Shown here in pieces: positions 1 through 11,720 of a stretch of DNA of 64,000 bases. Location of the stretch: NCBI GenBank assembly GCA_007922195.1, contig ML682008.1:5661847-5725846 (forward strand), given 5' to 3'. The translations under genes were made by a program, and so were the position numbers. Below the pieces are notes generated by a model. The model was not told where the DNA came from and ran no database searches. It worked only from the letters and a program-made list of their open reading frames with translations. Every line of letters starts with the position of its first letter. Position 1 is the first letter of the stretch. This DNA comes from Podocnemis expansa. Taxonomy: Eukaryota > Chordata > Testudines > Podocnemididae.

Positions 1-248
1 CTATGCAAGGTTTAGCATGCAGAATGGGAAGAAAGTAGATGCAAGAGGGGAGAGAGAGTGACCAGGAGAAAGCATGTACCTTTGTGTAGGGTTGTGTTTT
101 ATAGGATGATGTTGCTTTCTGTATGAATACTGAGTTTCACTGTTTGTGGAGCACTTAGTCCTATGTAAACTAAAGCCTAAGAATGTAATTCTTTATTTAT
201 TAATAGCAGAAACACCCAGCATCACCCAGGGAAAATATAGTAAAAGAT
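1..248. other. unassigned AT-rich sequence
   Basis: No coding region, RNA gene or repeat family recognised. Confidence 0.4.
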
Positions 249-538
249 GTGATGAATGAACTGTGTCAGTTACATTAACATAGCATATTTTATTGAAAAT
301 ACTTTTGTATATTACTTTAAGAAATTAACATAGCGAATGATGTGCTTACAAAGCACATTGACATTTAACACATTTCTTGATAACAAAAAGGTGTGGTGAA
401 TGAACGACATAAATTATTTTAACATATTTTTATTGGAAATACATTTTCTTTTTATCATATTGCTTTAAGAATTTAACATATCTAGTGCTGTGCTTATAAC
501 AAGCATTTATGTTTAACTTATTGCCTGATAATAAATAA
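249..538. repeat. diverged tandem duplication, about 145-bp unit x2
   Basis: Two adjacent units (about 249-392 and 393-538) run in the same order: 'gatgaatgaac'/'ggtgaatgaac', then 'tattgaaaatac'/'tattggaaatac', then 'actttaagaaattaacata'/'gctttaagaatttaacata', then 'tgtgctta' and a 'tgataa' end. The offset is 144-148 bases throughout, with small indels. The divergence suggests an old duplication. I recognise no family. Confidence 0.75.
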
Positions 539-2908
539 TATTTTTTCTTTCTTGAGCAAGAACATATAAATATTTCCCCATTCCAACTCTTGAAGTAGCA
601 AAGTATAGTTGACTGTGACTGAAGTAGTTGAGCCTCAAATCTACTCCAGCAACTTTGAATGTTTGTCTTTATGATTCGTTAATAGACATCGCAAATGCTA
701 GGCAGAGGGGGAACTATAATCTTCTGAATTGGAATGGTGTATCTGTAGACATCATTGATGTTCTTGAGATCAGTACATCTTGGTATTAGTCTGTGAGATG
801 CTTAACAGACAAGTCCAGCAAATGCCTATGATCAAGCACTACTGAAAGCTAATTATCAGTGCATCTAATTGAGGCTCTGGGGGAACCGATTTTGAGATGT
901 AACCAATCAAGTTATTTAAGTTAGGAAATCAGTAGTATCCATTCAAAAATTGTTTTTTCCTGCTCTTACGGTTTTGGAGATCTTTTGGGACAAACAGACA
1001 AACCAACTCTCTAAAGTATTTGTAAGATTACCTCTTTCATTAATCAGCTGGATCAAGTTCATTCTGCATGTCATATGCAGTCATTTCTTGACCCAAAAAT
1101 GAGAAGGCAATAATTTACAATTTAATGGCAGGGCGCTTCCATGACCAAACTTTAATCCCAGATTTTTTCTGGCTATTCAATAAATTAAGTAAAATGGATC
1201 CAATAAAGAAAGTAATTTGAAGTTTAGCTTTGGGATTTTTTAAACCAAAAAACTGTAAATTCATTTTATTAATGGTCAAGTGATTAGGTTGTAAAGAATA
1301 CAGTATTAAAAACTTTCATCAAGATGAACTATAATTTTATGTATTATAGTCTTTTGTATAGCCTGTAGATACAGTGCATTAATTAGTTTTGAATTCAAGT
1401 TGCGGCAGCTATGTGGGGAACCTGCTTTTGCCATCTCACTGATGCTGAATAAAGCCTACTTTGTGCATGCTTTCTGACACAGATAGCGAGCTCACAGTTT
1501 ACCAGGGCATTTGAAAAGCACTGGAAACATAGATGGATGTCCATGGAATGATGAGATTGCAAAATCTGTGTCATGTGATATCTGTCAGGCATTGCAAACA
1601 CTTCCCAAAATACTCTGTGTCTGTTGCACAGTGGAATAGCTACTCACAATGCACTGCTCCCCAGGTTGATGCAAGAGCTGCTACTACAGATGTGCTTTAT
1701 CTACACAAGGAGCATAGCATGAAAATGCAACAGTGGTTTGACTACATTAGTTGTAAGTGTAAGTGGCTATATGTCAACATACCATAAGTCACCTTTAACT
1801 TTGTAGTGCAGATATAACCTAAGCATTACAGTGCTTAAGTGTGCATAAGTTCCAAATAACTAGATGTATCTCAAAGGTATTAACCATTTGTGTGTGTTAT
1901 GTTACAATCAAATTTACTGCCTTCTGTGTGTGCCTGTGTGTTTATATGACAGTGAACCAGATTAATATATTTAGATATATGTATAGTGTAGGATGCTGAA
2001 GAGGGCACTTGTGACACTTACTGTCTGCTTGAAAATAATTGAACTAATTGCCATTCATATAGTTGTTAACAGCTGAACTTTTGTTTTTCTCAGATACTTA
2101 TCCAGGAAAGCAAGGCTCCCAGCAGCTTAGGAAAGCTTGTATGCACATTTTAATGAAATGTAGGTTGTTTTGAATAACATGTATCTATAAACTATATTTT
2201 GCTCTTGAACAAACCTAAAACATAAACTGCAAAAAAAAAATGCAGTACATGACAGTTTAGAAATGCATGTTGCCAAAACAAAGAGCTAAACAGCAGTAGT
2301 AAAGGGTTAAATTTGCATAAATAACTAACCTCAGTTTTTGAGGTCCCCTGGGAAAACTTAAAAGCATTTTCAGAAAGCACTGATAACCTGCCTGTTGAGA
2401 ATTAATCTCTTTTAAAATGCCTCAAATTAAGGATCACAAAATGATTAGTGATTTAGATGAAAACACCAAATTCCAGAATGAATGCATGTGAGCGAGTTTT
2501 ATAGAGTGTAATTAGTAGGGCTAAAACCAGTAAGATTGAAAAGAAGTTACTCTAAAACACACACTCTATGGTATAATAGAGATTGATATGCTGTAGTTTG
2601 AAAACATTTTACTCAGTCTAATATAGCATTTATAGTTTCTGTTATATTTTATGGACCTGATATAACAAAGTTTTCATTTTTATACTATTACTAAGGATTA
2701 TTTTCTTTAAAGGAGTACTGAATATGAATACCGAAACTTTCTAGCTATAGTTTGCGTGTCACCAGTTACTTGGGTAAGGACATTTAGTATGTTTCCTACA
2801 AGCAACCCCACCCTCCTCCACCAAAATTTATTTTTCTTTGGAATCCCTCTCATCAGTTGATTCTTGCTCCCATTTGAGGTCTTAAGACTTACCCAAATGT
2901 ATGAAATT
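539..2908. other. unassigned sequence
   Basis: No supported gene. Open frames (for example 1533-1787 +) are short, have no homology I recognise and are at chance length. The slightly less AT-rich block 1385-1800 might be an old repeat but I cannot place it. Confidence 0.4.
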
Positions 2909-3782
2909 AGAATCAATGAATCACAAAATCATAGAAACTGGAAGGTACCATTGAATCCAGTCCCCTGCTCTCATGGCAGGACCAACTACAGTCTTAAATG
3001 ACCCCTGACAGGTATTTGTCTAACCTGCTGTTAGAAACTTCCAGTGATGGTAATTCCACAAGCTATGTAGTCACCCTGACAGTTAGGAATATTTTCTTAA
3101 TATCTAACCTAAATCTCCCTTGCTGTAATTTAAGCCCATTAGCTTCTTGTCCTGTCATCAGTGATTAAGGAGAATATTTTTTCTCCCTCCTCCTTGTGAC
3201 AACCTTTTAGTTGCTTGAAAACTCTTACCATGCCCCCTCTCATTCTTCTCTTTTCCAGGGTAAACAAACCCAGCTCTTTAAATATTCCCTCGTAAGTAAA
3301 GTGTTCCTGGCCTTTAATCATTCGTGTTACTCTTCTCTGAACTTTTGCCAATTTCTCAACATTTCCTGAAATGAGGCACCCAGAACTGGACACAATACTC
3401 CAGTTGAGGCCTAATCAGCATGGAGTAGAGCAGAAGGATTACTTCTCATGTCTTACTTGTAATACTCCTGTCAATACATCCCAGATTTTTTTTTTTCCCA
3501 CAGTGTTACACTGTTGACTTATATGTAACTTGTGGTCCCCTCTGCCACCCAGATCACTTTCTGCAATACTCCTCGATGGGCAGTCATTGCCATTTTGCAT
3601 GTGTGCTATGGATTGGTTTTTCCTAAGTGAAGTACTTTGCACTTGTGTTTATTGAACTTCATTCTGTTTGCCTCAGACCATTTCACCAGTTTGTCCAAAT
3701 AAGTCATTTTGAATTGTGATCCTATCCTCCAAAGCACTTATAACCCCGCACAGCTTGGTATGAGCTTCAAACTTTACAAGTG
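2909..3782 (-). pseudogene. CR1 LINE 3' fragment (ORF2 C-terminus and 3' UTR), antisense
   Basis: CR1 is a non-LTR retrotransposon whose ORF2 encodes an endonuclease and reverse transcriptase. On the minus strand, 3393-3139 reads as the CR1 ORF2 C-terminal region: 'KVQRRVTRMIKG' followed by 'ELGLFTLEKRRMRGG' and a 'TRS' ending, a signature of that family. Further upstream (3760-3440) the reading continues in other frames, with 'RMKFNKHK'-like and 'VLHLGK'-like CR1 stretches, so the frame is broken by indels. The 3' UTR runs to about 2909, with a degenerate 'tcatagaa' end on the plus strand. The copy is 5' truncated, as usual for CR1, and inactive. Confidence 0.9.
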
Positions 3783-3842
3783 TATTATTACTGTTATTGT
3801 TATAACTGTATTATTGTGTATTGTTATAATTATTATTATGCC
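3783..3842. repeat. TTA/TTG-rich microsatellite
   Basis: Imperfect 'attatt'/'ttgtta' runs directly follow the 5'-truncated edge of the CR1 copy. Confidence 0.7.
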
Positions 3843-4849
3843 TAGTTGTAGAATGTAGCCATAGAGGGCAGGAAAGGACTGTCACACTATCCAAAGCAAA
3901 TCGCAACTGAGAGCATCAATCTCAGGTCAGACCATCAGAAAACAGGGAAGACACAGCAAACTGGTACTATAATCTATAGTTAGATTTCTCCTGGGCAGTA
4001 ACAAAGGCGTACTCCTGGATTACTGTATAAGTCTTATCACTGAATCACATACAGAGTCCTTAATCTCTCCAGTGCATCTTGCCACCCAGACAAACTGGAC
4101 TTTGTGATAGTGGTCCCTTATAGCAAACATCACATGACATTAGGTTATTCCCCACACCAAAGGGTTGGTCTCTTTCCTTAGTCCCATGAATATTCTAGAT
4201 CTTTCACCAAACATAAAGTTGGCAGCCACTTTCTTTAGTAAACCAACTCAAAGTTTACTAGCAAAGGGAAGAAATGAGACTTTTAGAGAGGGTAAAGCAC
4301 GTAAAATACATAAACGTGTGAATCAAAGTTTGTAGGTCCAAAAATAGCAGAGAAGTAGTGATCTGCTAAATTTCAATAAATGTCTTAGGGAGACCCAAAA
4401 TTATTTTGGAATATTGAACAATTAGTCAGAGATCCTTATCTGTTTAGAATCCAAAACAATTTAGCGATACAGAATTGTTCCCTGGATCCAATCTCATAGC
4501 TGTCTTTTTGGAAAGCAATCTGGCAAGTGTCTCTATCAGAGCATCGTCTTTTCGTCTGTTAACTAAATGCAGAGTGGGTCTGTGGATTTTCCAGTATTGA
4601 ACACAATGATCCATGATATGATATTAACATACTTCTTCATTTTTAGGATGATCCAGAGAGATAAGCAATGCATTTAGTTACAGGGATTCAAGTAATCTTT
4701 CCTTAGTTTTCATGCAGTTTTCACATCAAGTAAATTCTAATATACAGGTTATAGCTAAGTGAAAACAATAACATTAATATTTCTTCCACGCTCACACAAA
4801 AGGGAGTTGACTTTTGGCTTTCCACTGAGCTAGTCTGTCAGCATCACAG
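3843..4849. other. unassigned sequence
   Basis: Nothing recognised. It is slightly richer in GC than its surroundings and could be a decayed LTR or other repeat, but I found no terminal motif. Confidence 0.35.
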
Positions 4850-5115
4850 CGACAACAAAGAACATCTAATCCGTCCCCTCATGATGAGGAATGACAAAGA
4901 ATACCTGGATTATCGCTGAAAGAACCTGCTTATAAACCCTTCTAATGACCCTTTCCACTGCCTCCCGAGGTCAATTGCCCATTGTTTAACTGCCCTTATA
5001 CTTAGAAATTCACCCCCCACCCATCCAACCTAAATCCCCTTCGTTGCAAACTAAGTCAATTACATTTGACTCTCATTAGACAACTGATCACTGTCATCTT
5101 TACAAAAAATTTAAA
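4850..5115 (-). repeat. decayed CR1 fragment, antisense
   Basis: The plus strand shows the order of landmarks seen in antisense CR1 tails: 'cattgtttaactgccctta', 'cttagaaattc', 'catccaacctaaatcccctt', 'gttgcaaactaag', then 'actgatcactgtcatcttta'. It has many substitutions and no reading frame. It corresponds to part of the interval covered by the CR1 copy at 2909-3782. Confidence 0.65.
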
Positions 5116-6059
5116 AATATTTAACAACTATCATCATGTCGTCATTCAGCCTTCTCTAGTTGAAATATGTCATATGATTTCAAAAGTATTTCTGAATTAA
5201 ATTTTTTAAAAATGGGTTGTGCAGGCTTATTTGTGTGTGTGTGTGTGTGTGTGTGTGTGGTGTGATTATTTCCAACAAAATAAGAGAAAAATCAAAATGA
5301 ATAGAATTATTCCTCTCCCTTTCAGACTTTCTCCCACGCATTTCAGAAGAGATGAGGATAGGAAGTGATGAACAGAAGCCATTATTTTTCAGGTTTTTTT
5401 TTTCTTGAAAACCTGGAAAAATGAGACACATGAAAATTTTCTATGAACAAATGGTTTCTGTTCTTGGTTTTTATACACATTTTTAATCTAATGAATATTC
5501 AGGGAAAAATCTTGAACACTTGTAATCATTTTTGTATTAATATAGAACTGTCTGAGCAAAATCAGAACTAGAGTTTTAATTCTGGGTCTGACAGTGATTT
5601 ACTCTGTAGCTCCAACTCATTTGGGATGGGATTAACTTTTATCCTAATGAAGTTAATGGCAAAACTCCCACTGATCTTAACAGGAGCAGAATTAGACTAG
5701 CAGTGAATGCTTTTGAAAAATCCACCCTTAACTTTTTTGTCCTTCATTTCCTATCTGTAATACAAGTTATCTTCTTTTCCTAATCATATTTTCTACACTA
5801 TCAAGATGTTGACTCCATCACTGATCAATCAATGATGCTAATTGTCATCCACTCATTACATTTTTAAACAAGCAGTTTTTTCTTCCATCTCTTGCGATCC
5901 TCTATGCTAGGGAGAAGCTCCCTGTAAATACCTGCAAAGCATATGCATCCTTATTATCTTCGCTTCTTTCCTTAAAATATTCTTTTGTGATGGGACCTAA
6001 AACAAACCTAACAATGGTTAAGCATTTGTGAATCTGTAACTGCTGCCTATTATACTAAT
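5116..6059. other. unassigned sequence with an internal (TG)n
   Basis: No gene seen. Around 5620-5690 there is a 'aagttaatggcaaaactccc' / 'actgatcttaacaggagcag' stretch of a kind repeated through turtle-like DNA, with related text near 10155-10280 and 45505-45560. I could not assign the family. Confidence 0.35.
5232..5259. repeat. (TG)n dinucleotide microsatellite
   Basis: Fourteen uninterrupted TG units, likely length-polymorphic. Confidence 0.95.
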
Positions 6060-6240
6060 GAATACTGTTTTGTTGTCTCCTAGTGCTTCCCCATCTGTGT
6101 CTATATGTCTGTTGTCTCCTGTTTTATATTTCTATAGAAACCTCCTTGGTACATGGGCCGTATTTTTGTTCTATGTTTCTACAGCACCTGGCATAATGAG
6201 GTCATGGTCGATTATTGGGGTTCCTATGAATGAAGGAGGC
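6060..6240 (+). repeat. LINE/SINE tail repeat (L2-like 3' end)
   Basis: The stretch 'gtatttttgttctatgtttc' then 'tacagcacctggcataatga' then 'ggtcatggtc..ttggggttcct' follows the familiar tail 'ttttgttctgtgtttgtacagcgcctagcacaatgggg' found in reptile L2-type repeats. It is a remnant only, with no coding capacity; the open frame at 6058-6255 is accidental. Confidence 0.6.
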
Positions 6241-6530
6241 TACTGTTGCACATAATTTTGCAATTTCTCATTGTTAGCAAGTGAGCAAATTTTTCGTCTT
6301 TGAAGAAGGGCTGCATTATTTTTTGTTATGGACAGATCCTGTGAGAGACGGGGAGGTGAGCTGCTGAGAGTTCACTCTGTGAGCCTTAATCTCCCTAATA
6401 AGAGCCAGTTCTCAGACAGAGTAACTTTTCTATGAACTAGGCACTGATTGGTGTGTGGCTTAAGATTTCTGAAAGAGGATTTCCTGTATGCTATTTGTTT
6501 CGGGAATCTCCACCTCAGTTCTACAACTAG

Positions 6531-6560
6531 TGTGCGTGTGTGCGCACACGCACACACACA
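6531..6560. repeat. alternating purine-pyrimidine tract (GT/GC/CA)
   Basis: Thirty bases alternate strictly: TG/CG on the left pass through TGCGCA into CA repeats. It is nearly self-complementary around the central GCGC and has Z-DNA or cruciform potential. Confidence 0.85.
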
Positions 6561-7834
6561 AAATGGATAGATAGAAGGATGAACAATATGTAGCCATTTA
6601 TGCTTAGATTATACATGAACACCACATGTCCGATTTCTTCTCCACTAGGAAACCACCTTTCAAGGCCTTAAAATTGTGGTACCATTTGGCAAAAGGAGGA
6701 TGCAGTGTCAATAATAGGACAGTGGTATTGGGAAAAAGGGGTGATAATAACTTTATAGCAAAGTCCTGTAGAAAAAAAAAGCAACAGCGTGCAAGTCTCA
6801 CATTCAAAAGTGATTTAAGCACTCAAGTTTGTGTCACTGAAAGTCGACCTTTAGAATTATATTCTGTGTTTTATTTATATCATCTATGTCTATATCTATA
6901 ACAGAATGTTCAGAATTATTATCTAGATTCTAAAGGGCACTGTGCTATGCATTTTAAAGTAAAGCCTATATATATATAAATATAAAACCTCTTACTTCTG
7001 TTCCTATTATTTCTATAGGACTTTTTTTTCATGTAGTGATAAAGTTAATCCAATGTAATGCTTTAAGACCCAGGCTTGTGAGGTGTTGAGTATAAATGTA
7101 ATTCAGTAGGATTTGAGGACTGTCAGCATTGTTGTAGGGCCAAGACCTTACTTTGTGGTTCACTTTTAATGGGAGAGAAAAAATAAATGTTGGTTGACCA
7201 TAGGAAGAGAAGAAGGGGGAAAGTACAAAACCAAGACCTCATTCCTCTCGGCTGGTGGTTGGAAATCAAAGGCGTGCTTGGGTTGTTCAGTGTGATGCGT
7301 ATAGCAAGTGACATACCATTCAGAGGCTTAACGAAAGAAGATAATGAAAACTTAAATTAGAATAGCTTCCACAGGCAGACAGAACAGCTCAAAGCAAATT
7401 AAAAAAGATATATAAAATATGTAGTGGTGGACAATCAGGAGAGGGAAAATAAGGATTGGGAATGTAAAAAGACAAGTGAATTTTTAAAACTTGGCAATTT
7501 ATTTCATGTGTTTTTTGAGACTTGGATGTAAGTTTTGAAGAAAAGTTTCTAAAATTCCTGTTATCTGTGTGGATGGTTCAAAGAAACTGTAGTGTCATTA
7601 TATAGCTTCTGTTTTACACAAACCTGGCAAAAGAAGATTTTTTTAAGCCAAATGCTGTGCTTGACTCAGATGTTTTAGAATTATCTGTCTCCTTCATTCT
7701 TTTATGTGAAGATAATCATGTTACAGTTTAGATATACAGGAACTGGTTTGGATTAAATAGAACCTGACCAGAATTATTTGAACCCAACCCTACCTGGGGG
7801 AAAATGGGACTTGAAAAGCAGTTCAATAAACTTT

Positions 7835-7858
7835 AAAAAAACAAACAAACAAACAAAC
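7835..7858. repeat. (AAAC)n simple repeat
   Basis: Four consecutive 'caaa' units follow an A run. It may be the tail of a decayed retroposon. Confidence 0.85.
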
Positions 7859-8028
7859 CCCACTTTTCTCCTTCTGGCTTTATGGAAAGTAAGAAGCACC
7901 TGAATTCTTGTAACTGAAGCAGATATAGTTAGGTTTCCAATCTACATGTCTCGATTCAATGACAGAGAGAACAATTTGGATAAGCAATAGATATTTGAAT
8001 CTTACCCAGAATGAACCATAACTGGAGT

Positions 8029-8218
8029 GGGGAGAAGTGTTCCAGGCTCAGTTTTATTGTGGAGTGGAAATTGTTGAAACCTCTGTGAAAATCTTCAGAA
8101 ATATCCCTACCATGGGTCCAGATGATGATGATGTCATCAATGTAGCATAAACAGAGGAAAAAGTCATTTGGGATGAAACTTGAGGAAGCGTCGTTTTAAG
8201 TTGGCCGTAAAAATGTTG
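8029..8218 (-). pseudogene. PLE reverse-transcriptase fragment (YIDD region)
   Basis: The plus strand aligns base for base with 16027-16225, inside the long PLE reverse transcriptase; both share 'gtgttccaggctca', 'ctctgtgaaaatcttca', 'gtccagatgatgatgatgtc' (here) and 'gatgtcatcaatgtagcata'. Read on the minus strand it gives the catalytic YIDD followed by 'IIIIWTHGRD' and 'NNFHSTIKLSLEH', matching the longer copy. Only about 60 codons survive, so it cannot make an enzyme. The next 100 bases are a PLE terminal repeat in the opposite orientation. Confidence 0.9.
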
Positions 8219-8317
8219 TCAACGCACCTGAAACATTTGTTAGTCTTTAAGGTGCCACAGGACTTTTGGTTTTTTTTGCTGTATACAGACCTAACACAGC
8301 TACCCCTCTGGAACTTA
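8219..8317 (+). mobile_element. PLE terminal repeat, inverted relative to the adjoining RT scrap
   Basis: 'catttgttagtctttaaggtgccacaggac', a T-rich spacer and 'gacctaacacagctacccct' then 'ctggaact' form the outer end of the PLE terminal repeat seen at 23551, 27583, 36330 and elsewhere. Direct joining to an oppositely oriented RT piece shows a rearranged insertion. Confidence 0.85.
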
Positions 8318-11300
8318 ATTTTTATTATAGTGTTTGGTGAAAGATTCTCCTCTTAGTTGTTTGATATCCAGAATAAGTCTACTGATATGGATGGAATTTC
8401 CTGGAATAATTCTACTGACTGTCTAATTTTCCACTTCCAGTTTTAGAATAATAAAACCATTTAATTGCAGGCTTCATTGTAGATTGGTCTGAGGTCAGAT
8501 TCTATGCATGAATTGCTTGTTGTGTTTTAGCTAAGATTGTTTTAATGCTAAAATATTCATTCATGTTACTTATACCAGTGGAATGGATTGATACAATTTT
8601 TCCACAACTAGAACTGGGCAAAGTATTTAAAATAGACATGGACCTGAGAGGAAATATTCAAATCCAGGTATGGGTCTAGGTACTGAAAATTTCACTTAAA
8701 GTTTGAGGTTGATGGGTTTAGGTTCAGGGAGTTCCATTATGAAGAGCAGCCACAATGGTGAAATTGAGATTCACTTGAATGAAGCTACTACGTAGTTTAA
8801 CTTTAAACTAAAATAGAAATGTGCTCCATGAAATTCCAGCAAGTTTTCCTAAATTGCTCCATGAATTGTTTCATAGAGAAACAGCAAATGCTCAGTTAAA
8901 AAGCAAGCCCAGAAGTATCGAATCCTTGTGTGATTATGCTCAAAGACTTTTGTGGGATTTAATTTCTAAGTCCTGGGTTTTTTTAATTTATTTAATAGAA
9001 ATGCAGTAAAATAACATAATTACTTTCTTTAATGAAGTGTTGTAGACAGCAGCCTATGATAAGATGGCCTTTGCGGATCTTTTTGCTTCTTTAAGATTCA
9101 GGCTAATGCATAACATCCCATAATCAGTGCAAATGTGATTTGATTAAGATGTGGATCAAGTAGCATCAAAGCACATATATTTATTACTTGATGCCACTAT
9201 AATTAGAAGATGATAAATGATCACATATTTTAAGTACAATAATTACAGCTGATGAAAATTGTGCATTACAAGTTTGGATATTGAAGAATTTGGGGTTTAG
9301 CTCAGAATTGTGTCATATGAAAAACAAATCTCATTTATCTGCATGACATCTGTTAGCCAAAGGGCATACAGTCAGGTACAGATCTGAAATTCACCTCTTC
9401 CTGAAATTAGAGTATGGGAAATGTGGATGGATTAATTATTTTAAAAATCTGTAAACTTTTATCTGAAATATATTTGATCCCCATGTTCACTAATGTAGTC
9501 TATGTTCCTTTCTACTAGTCCAGTTCAGTAATTATTATCTATGTATTTTCAGCTTCAGGGGAAGGGGCTAATAAACCAGTCTGTAATCTTACTAAATGGG
9601 AGATCTGGAAGGCATTATGTGTCTCTCAAATGTTTCCCAGTGCTCCTGTTTGGGTCATGTGCCTCCTCACCAAACACACACATGGCACAAACTTAGTATC
9701 ATCTTCATCATATTAATGGCACGGACTTGTTTGCACCATTGTAATATTCTTCAACCTTGATGTAATGTCAGTTTCTTCAGCATTATTTGTATATAGATTT
9801 CTTTTGCTTACTTTTATAGCACTCCAGTTTTAACACTAGAGCAAATTACTACAGAAAATGACAGAACCGTACTGGATGCTTCAGTTTTCTTCACATGCTG
9901 CTTTGGAACAAACGGGCTTATTTTTGTAAAGTGGCCTCCAATTAATGCTTACTGAGTTGTGTCCAGAAATAATTGCAGGCACGGTGAATAGTGGTCTGCA
10001 TTTTTATAGGATGTATTGTAGACAACTTTGTGTCTTCAAATTTGATAGTTATAAATCTAAGCTTGGCTTTGCAAAAGAGCCTGACGGAGTTAGATGCCCA
10101 GTTGCAGGCATGAAATTAGTCACTTAGTCAAATTCGGTCCTCAGTGACACATATTAGAAATCCCATTGACTGCAATGGGAGTATGTGAGAGAATATCTCA
10201 TGTCTTTAAATAAAGCAGAGGGTGAAATCTTCTTTTCATTGAAGTCAGTATTAATGCTTTAATTTACTTCAGTGGGGTCAGAATTTTACGCTGAGTATTT
10301 AGTTAAAGGAAAAATTGTTTCCTACTTTCTTAGGAAAATTTTCTATAGAGCTCTTTTTAAGACTATCAGATATATGAGATATAACTGAAATACTGAAATA
10401 AAATTGGAAAGGATGGGAAAATCCTAAAAGAATATTATACACTGTAGTGTGATTTGTTTTTGTGCAAGAGTAAAGTAACAGGGAAATCAAGTAACTTCCT
10501 ACTGACAAATTACAAATTAGGTTGAATTGTGTCCTGGAAAGTCCCTTAGTTCCAACTTGAGTGTAATAGCTTGGACAGTGAATAAATGAGAAACTTCATT
10601 ACAGTATACTGGCTCTACATTTCAGAGTTGAGCTGCTGAGAGATATACAGAGTGGCTGTTAAATTATTTCTTTATTATTTTTAAATTCCATTTCTTTCAG
10701 TTTTCACAACCATGAGAAATCTACATTTCCTAACCATGGAAATCCCATTTGCTCTGCAAAATAGAAACTGTTTTTTGGCATGCAAGCTACTTCACTGGCT
10801 CCTCAACTACAGATTTTATGTTTGTTTCATTTAAATGGTTTTATTTATCCTGAAGTGGATTTTTTTCACTCCAAAAACAAATATAATGTTTCAATAATCG
10901 CTAACCAACAAAGATCTGTTCCCCAGAATCCATACAAAATACTTTGTCAGGAAACAATAAAACTAATAAATTAATTGCATATGTAAAACTTTTAATAATT
11001 AATAATAATTTATTTGGTCCATCTAATAACAAATCAAAGCTTCATTGAGCTATATACATGGTGCACCTAACAAAAAGACAGCCCTAGAATATCTTTAGAA
11101 TTTGTAAGATTAAGATGCATTGGCTGTCAGATATAAGAAAATTGTATATGAAGGTGGTTATACCAATCATAACTCATTTATTTTCCTATGCCCCAAGTAT
11201 TGTCACAGTTTTCCACATGCAATTAACCTGTTCTGTTGACTGTGTATTCTACACGAGTTGGTCATTTCAGAAGTTCCAGGTTGAGATGAATAAAGGAAGA

Positions 11301-11720
11301 CAATTCTTCCTTTATCTGACATATCATCATGAACAGAATTTAAATTCTGTTCTAGGCAATAACCAGTAGAAACCTCTTGTGTGGAGATAAAGTATATGTA
11401 GGTGTGAAGGTATTTTTCTTATCAATGTTGGGAGGAGTTCTGGGATACTGTGTAGTGTCTCCTTCTACCATACAGCAGGAGCATTACAATGTGGTATCTG
11501 GCCTTTAAAGGGGATGGTGATTGTGGAGACGATTGTGTCTCTGGTCTATATATGGAAAGCAAGTCTATGATCCATCAGTGATTCTAAAAAGGTTTCTTTA
11601 TGTGTGCTGAGAGTAGTTCCACTGATTCCAACAAGGGTGCTTGCTGGGTGTTACAATTGTGGGCTTAAGTCTTTTCAGGATTAGAATTTAAGATGTGAGG
11701 GTAGATTGGCTCGGTTCTGG
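8318..11720. other. unassigned AT-rich sequence
   Basis: No gene, RNA or clear repeat found. A 'cccattgactgcaatgggag' palindromic stretch near 10160 and '..ttgaagtcagtattaa' near 10240 recall a short dispersed repeat (compare 5620). Open frames of 60-84 codons here have no recognisable content. Confidence 0.4.

Larger units (their letters stand above)
6241..8028. other. unassigned sequence
   Basis: No gene seen. It holds the alternating purine-pyrimidine tract at 6531 and the (AAAC)n at 7835. Open frames at 6604-6901 on both strands are shadows of each other without recognisable homology. Confidence 0.4.

Noticed and set aside
5180..5431. 83-codon minus-strand frame
   Set aside because: Spans the (TG)n tract, giving a Thr-His repeat; no other content.
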